A model generated the notes under the pieces. It saw nothing but the letters and a program-made list of their open reading frames with translations. It was not told where the DNA came from and did not search any database. DNA of 64,000 bases, taken from Salirhabdus euzebyi (GTDB lineage Bacteria > Bacillota > Bacilli > Bacillales > Alkalibacillaceae). Every line of letters starts with the position of its first letter. Position 1 is the stretch's first letter. Shown here piece after piece: positions 45,279 to 53,501 of the stretch. The translations under genes and the position numbers were made by a program. The stretch spans positions 1-64,000 of the forward strand of contig NZ_JACHGH010000010.1 of NCBI RefSeq assembly GCF_014207435.1, given 5' to 3'.

Positions 45279-46649
45279 ATGGACTTAATCTTATTATCTG
45301 GTGGATCCGGTAAGCGTCTTTGGCCATTATCAAATGATTCTAGATCAAAGCAATTTTTAAAGGTTTTAGACAATGGTTCCAATTTGGAATCAATGGTCCA
45401 AAGAGTATGGGGGCAGTTAGAAAAACTACAGTTAAATGAATCGACAGTAATAGCAACTAGTAAATCACAGGTGGATATGATTCATAGTCAGTTAGGAAAT
45501 CATATTCCATTAATTATTGAACCTGAACGTCGTGATACTTTTCCTGCTATCGCTTTGGCTGCTACTTACCTATATTCTATAAAGTGTACTAGTTTAGAAG
45601 ATGTAGTAGGAGTTTTACCTGTAGATCCTTATGTTGATATTAGCTTTTTTGAAAGAATAAAAGACTTAGAAGATACATTAACAACTTCAGGTGCTGATTT
45701 AGCATTAATGGGAGTCAGTCCTACTTATCCTTCTGCAAAATATGGCTATATAGTTCCTAAACAAGAAATTGAAAGTGACTATATTCAAGTCAGTCATTTT
45801 AAGGAGAAGCCTTCTGAGAAAGAAGCAGTAGAACTAATTGACCAAAATGCTTTATGGAATTGTGGGGTCTTCGCTTTTAAGCTTCAGTACATTATAGATT
45901 TATTAGAAGATAAAGGCTTACCAATTCAATATGAGGAACTATTAAAACAATATCAAAGCCTCGAGAAGATCAGCTTTGATTATGCAGTAGTTGAAAAAGC
46001 TGAAAAAATAGTAGCACTACCTTATAGTGGAAGTTGGAAAGACCTTGGTACTTGGAATACGTTAACAGAAGAAATGGGTACCAATCAAATTGGAAAAGGG
46101 ATTATCAGTGATGATTCTTCAAATACTCATCTAGTGAATGAATTAGATATACCTGTAACTATATTAGGTATTAAAGATGCAGTTGTTGCTGCAAGTCCAG
46201 ATGGAATATTAGTAACTGACAAAGCTGCAAGTCCAAGAATTAAAGAGGTACTAAAAGGATTTGACCAACGACCAATGTACGAAGAACGTCGCTGGGGATG
46301 GTATAAGGTACTAGATCATACAAAGTTTGAGGAAGAAAATGAAGTACTGACAAAGAGAATTGGTGTTAAAGCAGGGAAGAATTTAAGTTATCAGAAACAT
46401 TATGCGAGAAGTGAAGTTTGGACAATCATTAAAGGCGAAGGAGAATTTGCTTTAAATGATGAGATCCGTGTGGTAAAGCCAGGTGATGTTTTAATCATTC
46501 CTGTTGAGGCAAAACATGGTATAAAGGCTAATACTGACTTAGAATTCATTGAAGTACAAACTGGTTCGCAACTTATTGAAGAAGATATTGTGCGTATATT
46601 CATGACATGGGAAGAAGTAGAGGAACATTGTAAATCTTTTGTTAAATAA
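45279..46649 (+). CDS. manC: Mannose-1-phosphate guanylyltransferase / mannose-6-phosphate isomerase
   Basis: 456 residues, the fused type II PMI (AlgA/ManC/CpsB). N-terminal pyrophosphorylase: LILLSGGSGKRLWPLSNDSR, SKQFLK, IEPERRDTFPAIALAA, PVDPYV and FKEKPS; then YSGSWKDLGTW. The C-terminal cupin (about 345-456) has RRWGWYKVL and the isomerase motif QKHYARSEVWTIIKGEGE, and ends EVQTGSQLIEEDIVR. It makes GDP-mannose for gmd-fcl. AGGAGG (45266-45271) sets the ATG at 45279 rather than an ATG at 45249. It is its own unit between terminators. Confidence 0.94.
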   Translation: MDLILLSGGSGKRLWPLSNDSRSKQFLKVLDNGSNLESMVQRVWGQLEKLQLNESTVIATSKSQVDMIHSQLGNHIPLIIEPERRDTFPAIALAATYLYSIKCTSLEDVVGVLPVDPYVDISFFERIKDLEDTLTTSGADLALMGVSPTYPSAKYGYIVPKQEIESDYIQVSHFKEKPSEKEAVELIDQNALWNCGVFAFKLQYIIDLLEDKGLPIQYEELLKQYQSLEKISFDYAVVEKAEKIVALPYSGSWKDLGTWNTLTEEMGTNQIGKGIISDDSSNTHLVNELDIPVTILGIKDAVVAASPDGILVTDKAASPRIKEVLKGFDQRPMYEERRWGWYKVLDHTKFEEENEVLTKRIGVKAGKNLSYQKHYARSEVWTIIKGEGEFALNDEIRVVKPGDVLIIPVEAKHGIKANTDLEFIEVQTGSQLIEEDIVRIFMTWEEVEEHCKSFVK

Positions 46650-46661
46650 TTTTTATTATAT

Positions 46662-46699
46662 ACCCGCTTAGCCCTGCAATGGCTGAGCGGGTTTTTTTG
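46662..46699 (+). terminator. Intrinsic terminator after manC
   Basis: ACCCGCTTAGCC (46662-46673) pairs with GGCTGAGCGGGT (46681-46692), with one G-T pair, then seven T residues. Confidence 0.92.
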
Positions 46700-46766
46700 A
46701 TATTCATAAAAACTTTGGTAGTGAAATTTTTAAAAATTTCCCCACCTTGTAATTAGGTGATTATAA

Positions 46767-47785
46767 ATGAAAACACTATGCTATTACATTTCGGATTATG
46801 GATTTGGACATGCATCTCGTAGTGTAGCTATTATTCGAGAATTATTGAGACATTCAGATAAGATCAGAGTATTTGTTTGCCACAGCTATGCAATAGACTT
46901 TATGAAGGAATCATTAGTTAATGAGAAGCGTGTTAAATATAGAGTAGTATCAACCGATATTGGATATAAGTTAAAGCACAACTCCTTAGAACCTGATATA
47001 AAAGGTATGGATATTGCTTTTGATTCATATATGGAAAGTCTAGATGACTTGGTAAAAGATGAGATAGAATTTTGTACAAATAATAATGTTAACCTAATCC
47101 TATCCGATATTGTTCCATTCCCTTTTAAGGTTGCAAAGGAATTAGGGGTACCATCTATAGGAATATCAAACTTTACTTGGTATACAGCATATAAACAATT
47201 AATAGAGAAGGGCAAGTTAGATAGATTTAAGGGCTATTACTCATTAATGGATTACCACTTTTCACTTGCAACAAGTAATGAGTTTGAATGGGGAATAATT
47301 GAAGAAAAGGGGTTTGGGTTCGTTTCTCGAGAATGTGATGATAATGAAGTACTTGAACTTAAAGAAAAACTTGATCCAACTGGAAAGAAGACCATTGTTT
47401 ACTTTGGTTTAGGGATGAAGATATTCATGGACCAGTTAGATGTATTAGGTTTATGGAATAGCCCAAATTGTGTATTTATCGTTTCAAGTAATGTTGAAGT
47501 ACAAAGAAAAAATATATACAAGATTCCAGAAGATTATACAGAATCCCAACATTTTATTGCGGCATCAGATATAGTCATCACAAAAGCTGGCTGGAGTACA
47601 ATAGCTGAGGCAATTAACTCAAACAAGCCACTCATTGTATTGAATCGCAGTAATATGGAAGAAGATCAAAATACAATTCAATACTTAATTAGTCATCAAA
47701 GAGCTGATATTATGGATTGGAATCAAATAAAAGATTTGAAGATTAATCAAGAAATGATGGTGCAATTATCTAAACAAAAGAATAT
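46767..47785 (+). pseudogene. GT-B glycosyltransferase-like gene, 5' part, interrupted by IS21
   Basis: A MurG/UGT-like protein: CYYISDYGFGHASRSVAIIRE at the N-terminus (GxGHAxR acceptor loop) and a C-terminal UDP-sugar donor site with ASDIVITKAGWSTIAEAINSNKPL (about 270-293). The frame runs into the IS21 end after codon 339 and stops at 47801 with five IS-encoded residues (344 total). Joining 47785 to 50300 restores an open frame to TAA at 50363, giving 360 residues. Only the last 22 or so residues are lost, so the truncated protein may still work. AGGTGA precedes the ATG. Confidence 0.9.
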
Positions 47786-47819
47786 TGTGACCGTCAAGTA
47801 GAATGACACAATTTTTGCT
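47786..47819 (+). repeat. Left terminal inverted repeat of the IS21 element
   Basis: Begins TGTGACCGTC and continues AAGTAGAATGACACAATTTTTGCT; the inner part (AGTAGA, then TTTT, GCT) is matched in the other end with a few gaps. Confidence 0.85.
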
Positions 47820-47821
47820 GA

Positions 47822-48586
47822 TTAATTTGAAACACTTTGATCACCAAATATGGTTTTTCGATGCTTCATTCGCCAACTATCTTCATTCAACTGGATGATC
47901 TCGACTCGATGCAATATACGATCTAAAATAGCTGTGGTTATTGCTTGATCTCCCAAAAGTTCTCCCCATTCCTTCGGACCTTTATTTGAAGTTAGGATTA
48001 TAGATGATTGGTTGTATAGGTTGTTAATTAGGTGGAAAAACATATTTGCTTCATGTTTATCCATTGCCATAAACATTAAATCATCTATGATAACTAAATC
48101 TGCTTCCCTAATTCTATTCATTCTTGTTTTTGACTTTCTAGTAATCTCTTCAGTTTTCAAAGCGTGAATAAGGTCTCCCATGGTTGTGAATATAACTTTA
48201 TAACCTTGATTCAAAGCCTCGATCCCTAAACCTATTGAAAGATGAGTTTTACCAACACCTGGCGGACCAAGTAGAATGATATTGTATAGTTGCTCAATCC
48301 ATGTTAAATCCTTTAACTGGTTTAACTTCTTACTACTCAATGATTTTTGTTCTTTCAAATCGTATTCATCAACTGTACTGTGAAACGGGAACGTTGCCCA
48401 CTTAAATCGCTTTTCTAATTGTTTTTCATCTCTACGTTTTTGCTCGTATGTTGCTACATCTAGGAGAAACTGAGTAAAGGAAGAATCCTTTTGCTCAGCC
48501 TCTCTGATTAGTGTAGGTAACTGATTAGCTGTTTCAGCTAGACGAAGGCTCCTCATCAAATCTTGTAATTGATTTAACTGACTCAT
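47822..48586 (-). CDS. istB: IS21 helper ATPase IstB
   Basis: 254 residues, the usual IstB length. AAA+ ATPase that loads target DNA for the transposase. Walker A is ILLGPPGVGKTHLSIGLG (about 103-120), Walker B is ADLVIIDDLMFM, and sensor 1 lies in SSIILTSNKG. N-terminal helices (LQDLMRSLRLAETANQLP) match IstB domains. Its start overlaps the istA stop by 4 bases, so the two are translationally coupled. Confidence 0.96.
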   Translation of the reverse strand: MSQLNQLQDLMRSLRLAETANQLPTLIREAEQKDSSFTQFLLDVATYEQKRRDEKQLEKRFKWATFPFHSTVDEYDLKEQKSLSSKKLNQLKDLTWIEQLYNIILLGPPGVGKTHLSIGLGIEALNQGYKVIFTTMGDLIHALKTEEITRKSKTRMNRIREADLVIIDDLMFMAMDKHEANMFFHLINNLYNQSSIILTSNKGPKEWGELLGDQAITTAILDRILHRVEIIQLNEDSWRMKHRKTIFGDQSVSN

Positions 48587-50151
48587 CGAGAATCACCTTC
48601 CAATATTACAGTGTAAGCATCTACTTTCCTTTTTGGTGCTTCTGTCTCCATAATCCAACCAGAAACCTGGTTTAATGGAGTAACAATCTCAGCGGTGTCG
48701 GTCACTGTATCGTCGATTTGTCGTTGTCGTTTTACGTACAAAACGATGTCGCTGAAGTCTGTCGCACTATAAAGATTCCTTCTGATACACTCGCGTAATG
48801 CTTCTGATAGTATTTTCGCATTATTAACTTTTGTCTCTCTTAGAATAATTTGCAATTGATCTCGCATATAGCGAGGATATTTATCCCGAAGGGTATTTAT
48901 ATAGTCATATGCTAATTCTTTATCCGAAAACTGTTTGGCAACAGTTTCTATAAATGCATCTATTCCTTTCGTTCGGTCGCGTGAATGTTTTCTATCTTTT
49001 ATTAATTGCCCTTTACCTTCAGGGATTTTGTGTTTGGCAATCAATTCTCCTGATTCTGATATATAGATTAATAGATGCTTGTCTTCGGTTTCCTTAATAC
49101 TAACCACGTCATATTTATTAAAGGTCCCTAGTGGAAGAGAATACCTATTAGACAAGTAACGAATGGTATTGTCCTTATGGACACTTTTTGATATACTATT
49201 TTCATAATTATTTTTGATATGAATATTTTTGATGACCGGTCTTAAGTGTTGCTTTTCTAAGGAGAACACTTCGACTGGTCTTTTTTTTGTAGTATTGTGG
49301 ATTTTATAATTACCTGTTCTATTTAGCCATTCTTGCCCTTGTTCATTCCAAGAGTCGATATCATGGAAGACTCTATGTTTAGCGAAATTGTGCTTAATAA
49401 AACCAATCACATTTTCAATCTTTCCCTTACTTTCCGGATCAGCTTTCCGACAAACCTGAAGGTTTAGTTTTCGAGTTTCCTTATATTGTTGGAACTCCTT
49501 TGTGAGTATCAAATCTCCACCATTCTCACTTACCACTATTAAATTATCCTGGTCATATACTAATTCCCTTGGAATTCCACCAAACCATTCGAATGCATTT
49601 TCGTGAGCTTTAATAACATCAATAGTTGTGAAAGGTCTATCCAACCATTCTTTATATTTATATCTTGAATTGGATAAGACAAAAGCTATGCAGCCTAATT
49701 TTACTTCTTTATTGTCATGCGTCTTTTGTTTAGTGAACCCAAAATCAACTTGAATTTGTTCACCCATTGGTGAATCAGGTATCGCTTCATAGACTCTTGG
49801 ATGTGTTTCTTTAGCTATTCTAAATTCTTTTCTCAACTCTCTTACATAAGCCCGAACAGTACTTTCCCCAATCTTTAGTGTTTCATATTTCTCTTGTAAC
49901 CAATCTTGTACTTGTGATGCTGACATATCTGGATGTTCCCTTAACCATGATAGAATCAGCTCTTTATGATCATCTAGTTTCTTTCTCCTTGTTAGTAATG
50001 AATCTACCCATTCTGCCATCTCCGAAGGAGATTTCCTAAGATGACGGTGTACAGTTGATCTTGATACTCCTAACTTTTCCGCCACCTTTGACTTACTAAA
50101 TCCTTGTTTTATAAGCTGCTGTATCTCCATATACATTTCCCACTTATCCAC
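48583..50151 (-). CDS. istA: IS21 transposase IstA
   Basis: About 522 residues. An N-terminal helix-turn-helix (KQGFSKSKVAEKLGVSRSTV) binds the inverted repeats; the RNase-H-fold integrase core has its acidic residues in IQVDFGFT, ELVYDQDNL and SKGKIENVIGF (the D, D and E positions). A C-terminal Mu-type beta-barrel region follows. The GTG at 50151 (MDKWEMYMEIQQL in the protein) is preferred from family starts and a GGAGG upstream; an ATG at 50199 gives a 538-residue form. Confidence 0.93.
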   Translation of the reverse strand: MDKWEMYMEIQQLIKQGFSKSKVAEKLGVSRSTVHRHLRKSPSEMAEWVDSLLTRRKKLDDHKELILSWLREHPDMSASQVQDWLQEKYETLKIGESTVRAYVRELRKEFRIAKETHPRVYEAIPDSPMGEQIQVDFGFTKQKTHDNKEVKLGCIAFVLSNSRYKYKEWLDRPFTTIDVIKAHENAFEWFGGIPRELVYDQDNLIVVSENGGDLILTKEFQQYKETRKLNLQVCRKADPESKGKIENVIGFIKHNFAKHRVFHDIDSWNEQGQEWLNRTGNYKIHNTTKKRPVEVFSLEKQHLRPVIKNIHIKNNYENSISKSVHKDNTIRYLSNRYSLPLGTFNKYDVVSIKETEDKHLLIYISESGELIAKHKIPEGKGQLIKDRKHSRDRTKGIDAFIETVAKQFSDKELAYDYINTLRDKYPRYMRDQLQIILRETKVNNAKILSEALRECIRRNLYSATDFSDIVLYVKRQRQIDDTVTDTAEIVTPLNQVSGWIMETEAPKRKVDAYTVILEGDSR

Positions 50152-50260
50152 CTTTTCTGTGTCCTCCAATGATGTATGATAATAAATCATAAACATCATA
50201 CAATGGAAGGAACTTATATTTTACTGGTATATTTGGGTAAATAAGTGTTTCTTTTTATCT

Positions 50261-50294
50261 AGCGAAAACTGTCTACTTTAGTTTAGCAGTCACA
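50261..50294 (-). repeat. Right terminal inverted repeat of the IS21 element
   Basis: Read on the minus strand it begins TGTGACTGCTAA, then AAAGTAGACAGTTTTCGCT. It shares the TGTGAC tip and the AGTAGA and TTTT-GCT parts with the left end. Confidence 0.85.
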
Positions 50295-50299
50295 AATAT

Positions 50300-50363
50300 G
50301 GTCCTTGTAAAAAATGATAGTGAAAGAGTAGCAGAAGAGTTGATAAAAATAATTTTTAAGTAA
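50300..50363 (+). pseudogene. 3' remnant of the interrupted glycosyltransferase gene
   Basis: Directly after the second AATAT copy, 64 bases continue the frame of the gene at 46767. Across the junction the protein reads KQKNMVLVKNDSERVAEELI and ends KIIFK before TAA at 50361-50363. The gene's own terminator follows 5 bases later. Confidence 0.92.
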
Positions 50364-50367
50364 AAAT

Positions 50368-50414
50368 AAGCCCGTATAGCTAACAACTTTTTAGCTATAC
50401 GGGCTTATTTTTTT
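50368..50414 (+). terminator. Terminator of the interrupted glycosyltransferase gene
   Basis: Perfect 16-bp stem AAGCCCGTATAGCTAA (50368-50383) with TTAGCTATACGGGCTT (50391-50406), then a T8 tract. Confidence 0.93.
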
Positions 50415-50508
50415 TGGCTCTATACAGAACATACGTTCTTGTGTAAAATATTAATATTGCAACATCAATAAATATAAAAAAGCTTCAATACAGTTGGGAG
50501 GAATACAA

Positions 50509-50715
50509 ATGATAAAAGAAGCTAGTATAATGCGAGTTGAATGTCCTGCATGTGGTTACAGGCTGCTGGATAAAGGAGATAAAGCTGCTGGTCCCGTACA
50601 AACGAAGTGCGGAAGATGTAAGCGGGTTTGGGAAGTTGAACTAGCAACAGGAGAGTTTAAACAAGTTAGTGGAAAACCAATAACGAGACGAAAAGGAGAT
50701 AACGATGCGCCATGA
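50509..50715 (+). CDS. Com-like zinc-ribbon protein
   Basis: 68 residues with two CxxC knuckles, VECPACGYRLL (about 10-20) and TKCGRCKRVWEVE (about 34-46), the layout of the small Com family of zinc-ribbon regulators first known from phage Mu, where Com activates mom translation. The tail is polar (GKPITRRKGDND). GGGAGG (50496-50501) favours the ATG at 50509 over a TTG at 50494. No mom gene is nearby. The family match is from the cysteine spacing, so the role is open. Confidence 0.7.
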   Translation: MIKEASIMRVECPACGYRLLDKGDKAAGPVQTKCGRCKRVWEVELATGEFKQVSGKPITRRKGDNDAP

Positions 50716-50736
50716 GTTGCAAATCAATTCTACCTT

Positions 50737-50779
50737 AAGGTCCGGGAAATCAGTATAACTGATATACCTGGGCCTTTTT
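50737..50779 (+). terminator. Intrinsic terminator after the zinc-ribbon gene
   Basis: AAGGTCCGGG (50737-50746) pairs with CCTGGGCCTT (50767-50776), with G-T pairs, around an inner ATCAGT/ACTGAT helix; a short T tract follows. Confidence 0.8.
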
Positions 50780-50807
50780 AATTTTATCAAAAGTTCATAT
50801 TACGATG

Positions 50808-50876
50808 ATACCAAGCGAGGAATCGATGGCATTACCCAATGCTGGATCATTTTTGAGAAGAAATGATCATCCAGTA
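50808..50876 (+). repeat. Leader/RNA module A of a tandem pair
   Basis: TACCAAGCGAGGAATCG followed by TGG...ACC and GCTGGA is closely matched 99 bases downstream by module B. It continues into a long hairpin, TGGATCATTT with AAATGATCATCCA (about 50843-50872). The AGCGAGGA core also looks like a ribosome site before an ATG at 50826, so the unit may be a translation leader, a structured RNA, or both. Confidence 0.55.
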
Positions 50877-50903
50877 AGTGAATGCACATTGAATCAAAAA
50901 TAA
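50826..50903 (+). CDS. Possible 25-residue peptide
   Basis: ATG at 50826, spaced 5 bases from GAGGA, opens a 25-codon frame starting MALPNAGSFLRRNDH and stopping at TAA 50903. No family is recognised. It overlaps the hairpin of module A, so it may be chance. Confidence 0.25.
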   Translation: MALPNAGSFLRRNDHPVSECTLNQK

Positions 50904-50907
50904 TTGG

Positions 50908-51008
50908 TACCGAGCAAGGAGTCGTGGTGTGAACTACCTATAAGCCGGACATGGATCGCCCTGCAAATAATGCAGTTGGGCGTTCTGTGTCCGGCTTATT
51001 TTTTTGTC
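50908..51008 (+). ncRNA. Leader/RNA module B with terminator hairpin
   Basis: TACCGAGCAAGGAGTCG repeats module A with compensating-looking changes; GTGGT-GTGA-ACTAC forms a small stem, then TAAGCCGGACA (50941-50951) pairs with TGTCCGGCTTA (50988-50998) around an inner CGCCCTGCA/TGCAGTTGGGCG arm, and a T8-9 tract follows. This is a complete aptamer-plus-terminator-like unit with no ORF of its own: the SD-like AAGGAG is followed by GTG GTG TGA. I match it to no known RNA family. Confidence 0.5.
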
Positions 51009-51051
51009 TCTTTTTTTCACGGCTCCTTGCCGGGCTATGGGGGAAAAGAGA

Positions 51052-51117
51052 ATGAGCAAAACTATCAAAATTGGCAAGGAAATAGTAGTTGTGAATTTGC
51101 AGATGTTCAAAATCTGA
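51052..51117 (+). CDS. Possible 21-residue peptide after module B
   Basis: GGGGGAAAAGAGA precedes an ATG; the frame begins MSKTIKIGKEIVVVNL and stops at 51115-51117. It lies between the module B terminator and the recombinase. The ribosome site is good, but the frame is short and unrecognised. Confidence 0.3.
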   Translation: MSKTIKIGKEIVVVNLQMFKI

Positions 51118-51212
51118 AATAAGATTCCTACAAAATCTATCTTCGTATAGATGTATATTAATTCCATTGTTGATTAGACTGATAAACTATATTAACTATT
51201 GGAGGAGAACGG

Positions 51213-52895
51213 ATGGGAACGGACCCTAGTAATTCTTTCATTACAAAATTTCATGAAGAGCTAAAACAAAATATGTCATCTTTTCCTGTGAAAGTAGGAG
51301 AAATTGAGGGGAGTGGCCCTTTTCGCAAACGTTATGATTCTTATTTTTTAGATAATAATAAATGGAGTTTAGATAAAATAGGTAGAATCAAACAGTTTAG
51401 AAATATGGTGAAAAATAGCCCAACAATTAGAAAAAATATTAAATTTGAATTCAAGGAACCTGCTCTCAATCTAGAAGTTAAATATATATTCTATCATCGT
51501 TTATTTAATAATCGTTGGAAAGTGACAACGATGTTTCAATCTATTCAGAATCCAGTTAGGCGACTTACGGAGTTTATGAACGAATATAAACCTGATAAAA
51601 AATCATTTCTTCAATTAGATATTAAATTGACCGAGGAAGAATATGTACTTTGGTTACAAAAGAAGGGGATTAAAACAAAGCGGTTGAAGAGACGCCAGCC
51701 TCCTCATAATGATGTTGAATTTCACACGTCAGTGGCATCAATCTTGAGAATGGTATATGAAGAACTTGCTAAAATGGCAAATTTAGAGCAACCAAAGGAA
51801 TGGAAAAAAGATATATGGGACGTACGCAATTTACATGCTGCTTATGGCATTGAATATAATAAAACAGTTTCTGAATATATAATTGATTTTAATAGAATTG
51901 TAATGCCAGGTGTCCGAGAAGAAGTGAAGAAATATTTTAAAGAAAGGCTACTGAGTAAACACAAATTTGCCTGGGGAACGTCCAAAAATTATATAACGGT
52001 CCTTTCTCAGTTTTTTCGTTTTATACATAAACTTAATCCTAAATGGCGGGATATAAGGGGATTGAAGCGCCATCACATCGTAAAATATATTGAATATCTT
52101 CACACATACATCACGAAACGTAAGGGTGAGAAGTCTAATCCAGAAATGTCTGTTGCTAAAGCCCTAGTAATAGTAGAAAAATTTATTTATGATATACAGC
52201 GCTACGGCTATAAAATCGCGCCAAAGATAGATGTTAAGTACTTGCTCTTTCCAGAAGATATCCCTAGGAGTAAAAGAAAATCGATTCATCAAATAGATTA
52301 TATTCCTGAATTTGTTTTAAAGCAGTTATTTAAACATATCAAGGGTCTACATCCAGATGTAACAGCAGTCATCATGATAGCTTATAAAACAGGACTTAGG
52401 GTGTCAGACATTTTAACATTAAAGACGAACTGTTTAATAAAACTTAATGACCAATTTTGGCTAGAAGCAGACATTCGGAAAAGTAACATCATAGGACATC
52501 GTATCCCAATTGATGAGCACCTAGTTGAAGTGATTGAATCTGTTCTTGAGAGAAGAAGGGATATCTTTAATCCTGACCAATTTCTGTTTGTGAAAACGAA
52601 AGGGAACAAGAAAGGAGAACCGATTAATCAAACGTATATTCGCGCTCATCTCAAGGCGTATGCTGAACAAAACCATATTGAAGATGAATCCGGACGCCCC
52701 TTCCACTTTAGAACACATCAATTTCGGCACACTTTCGCCATGAAAATGTTAAATGGTGGCGCTGACCTTCTAACAGTGCAAGATATGATGGGGCATAGCT
52801 ACCCTGAATCAACATTAACGTATGTGAAGATTTTGGATGAAACAAAGAGGCATGTTTTTGATTCAGTGATCCAAAAAGGAGAGTTTGGTATTTGA
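51213..52895 (+). CDS. Tyrosine-type site-specific recombinase/integrase
   Basis: 560 residues, longer than XerC/D or most phage integrases (300-400). The N-terminal 350 residues are basic and helical and include a SAM-like core-binding region (FRFIHKLNPKWRDIRGL). The catalytic domain keeps the family residues: Arg in AYKTGLRVSDILTLKT (about 397), HFRTHQFRHTFAMKML (His-x-x-Arg, about 505-510), GHSYPESTLTYV (His and the Tyr nucleophile, about 530-541). GGAGGAG precedes the ATG. No att repeats or partner recombinase were found. It may be a remnant or mobiliser of a small element that brought the flanking accessory genes. Confidence 0.88.
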   Translation: MGTDPSNSFITKFHEELKQNMSSFPVKVGEIEGSGPFRKRYDSYFLDNNKWSLDKIGRIKQFRNMVKNSPTIRKNIKFEFKEPALNLEVKYIFYHRLFNNRWKVTTMFQSIQNPVRRLTEFMNEYKPDKKSFLQLDIKLTEEEYVLWLQKKGIKTKRLKRRQPPHNDVEFHTSVASILRMVYEELAKMANLEQPKEWKKDIWDVRNLHAAYGIEYNKTVSEYIIDFNRIVMPGVREEVKKYFKERLLSKHKFAWGTSKNYITVLSQFFRFIHKLNPKWRDIRGLKRHHIVKYIEYLHTYITKRKGEKSNPEMSVAKALVIVEKFIYDIQRYGYKIAPKIDVKYLLFPEDIPRSKRKSIHQIDYIPEFVLKQLFKHIKGLHPDVTAVIMIAYKTGLRVSDILTLKTNCLIKLNDQFWLEADIRKSNIIGHRIPIDEHLVEVIESVLERRRDIFNPDQFLFVKTKGNKKGEPINQTYIRAHLKAYAEQNHIEDESGRPFHFRTHQFRHTFAMKMLNGGADLLTVQDMMGHSYPESTLTYVKILDETKRHVFDSVIQKGEFGI

Positions 52896-53212
52896 GGGAC
52901 AGGTTTCTAGTCCTGATTATAATTTTAGATTGTATATTAAAATAATCAAGGTTTAGCTTATTTCATGTCATGGTGGGTTAATATAATAGGGTTACTTTCA
53001 TCCAATTTACGTTGCATTTTCGAGCTCAATTGTCCCCTTTTTCAGTACAATTTCATTAGAAAAAGTAAAGAAATCAATGATCCCTTTTGATGTTGCGGGT
53101 TCTTTATATACCAGATTACGACTCCGATAATATGCACTTTGCTAAAAAAACGGAATAATTTCCCTTTATGCAACTAGGGCATGTATGTTACCATGTATTT
53201 AAATAAAATTAA
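52896..53212. other. Intergenic region upstream of the riboswitch
   Basis: 317 bases without a supported gene. The minus strand holds a 30-codon frame (around 53040-53130) of no known family. An AT-rich TATTTAAAT near 53196 may be part of the riboswitch promoter. Nothing else seen. Confidence 0.4.
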
Positions 53213-53305
53213 AATCGTACGAAAGGGCAAACTCATTGAAAAGTGAGGACGCAAAACTAGAGGGGCTAAAGTCATTTTGATCAAGCCAGCCAGTTACCGA
53301 ATACT
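53213..53305 (+). promoter_or_regulatory. Cyclic-di-GMP-I (GEMM-I) riboswitch
   Basis: The conserved blocks occur in order: AAGGGCAAAC, a hairpin CTCATT-GAAA-AGTGAG with a GNRA tetraloop, GGACGCAAA directly after it, an ACTAG...AGTT helix, GGGGCTAAAG, then AAGCCAGCCAGTTACCGA. This is the class I c-di-GMP aptamer with the GAAA loop that docks into its receptor. A hairpin that includes the ribosome site of the next ORF follows at once, so c-di-GMP should control transcription and/or translation of the 41-codon gene at 53342. Confidence 0.9.
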
Positions 53306-53308
53306 GAT

Positions 53309-53341
53309 CCTCCGTGAGATTATATACTAGGAGGTTTTTTT
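53309..53341 (+). terminator. Riboswitch expression platform: terminator / SD-sequestering hairpin
   Basis: CCTCC (53310-53314) pairs with GGAGG (53330-53334), followed directly by seven T residues. GGAGG is also the Shine-Dalgarno of the downstream ATG (7-base spacing), so the same hairpin could stop transcription and hide the ribosome site. The stem is short (5 bp). Confidence 0.65.
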
Positions 53342-53467
53342 ATGCAGTTTTTACATCGAATCATTTTGGGGTATTATTCTACTATCATTGGAAGTTGTAT
53401 TGATGAAACAATGAAGGTTAAACTGATCCGCAAGATCGAGTATCATCAATCAAAGCTATCGGTTTAA
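53342..53467 (+). CDS. 41-residue protein under c-di-GMP riboswitch control
   Basis: ATG to TAA, 41 codons, starting MQFLHRIILGYYSTIIGSC and ending in a basic stretch KVKLIRKIEYHQSKLSV. The first half is moderately hydrophobic, the second is helical and basic, so a small membrane-associated peptide is possible. I do not recognise the family. Support is positional: ideal AGGAGG and spacing, directly behind a c-di-GMP-I aptamer and followed by a terminator. Confidence 0.6.
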   Translation: MQFLHRIILGYYSTIIGSCIDETMKVKLIRKIEYHQSKLSV

Positions 53468-53501
53468 ACGTTAATGTATGAAAGTGGTTTAGCAAACTAT
53501 T

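Larger units (their letters stand above)
47786..50294 (-). mobile_element. Complete IS21-family insertion sequence, 2509 bp
   Basis: Bounded by terminal inverted repeats that begin TGTGAC on both ends and flanked by a 5-bp direct repeat, AATAT (47781-47785 and 50295-50299), the expected IS21 target duplication. It carries intact istA and istB genes overlapping by 4 bases and read on the minus strand. It is inserted near the 3' end of a glycosyltransferase gene. Perfect target repeats and intact ORFs suggest a fairly recent insertion. Confidence 0.96.

Noticed and set aside
46767-47801. Possible LegG assignment for the interrupted GT-B gene
   Set aside because: The GHAxR acceptor loop and KAGWSTIAEA donor site fit MurG/UGT-like glycosyltransferases.
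50904-51122. 72-codon frame across the module B terminator
   Set aside because: It would read through a strong terminator hairpin and T tract, lacks a proper start and gives no protein-like pattern.
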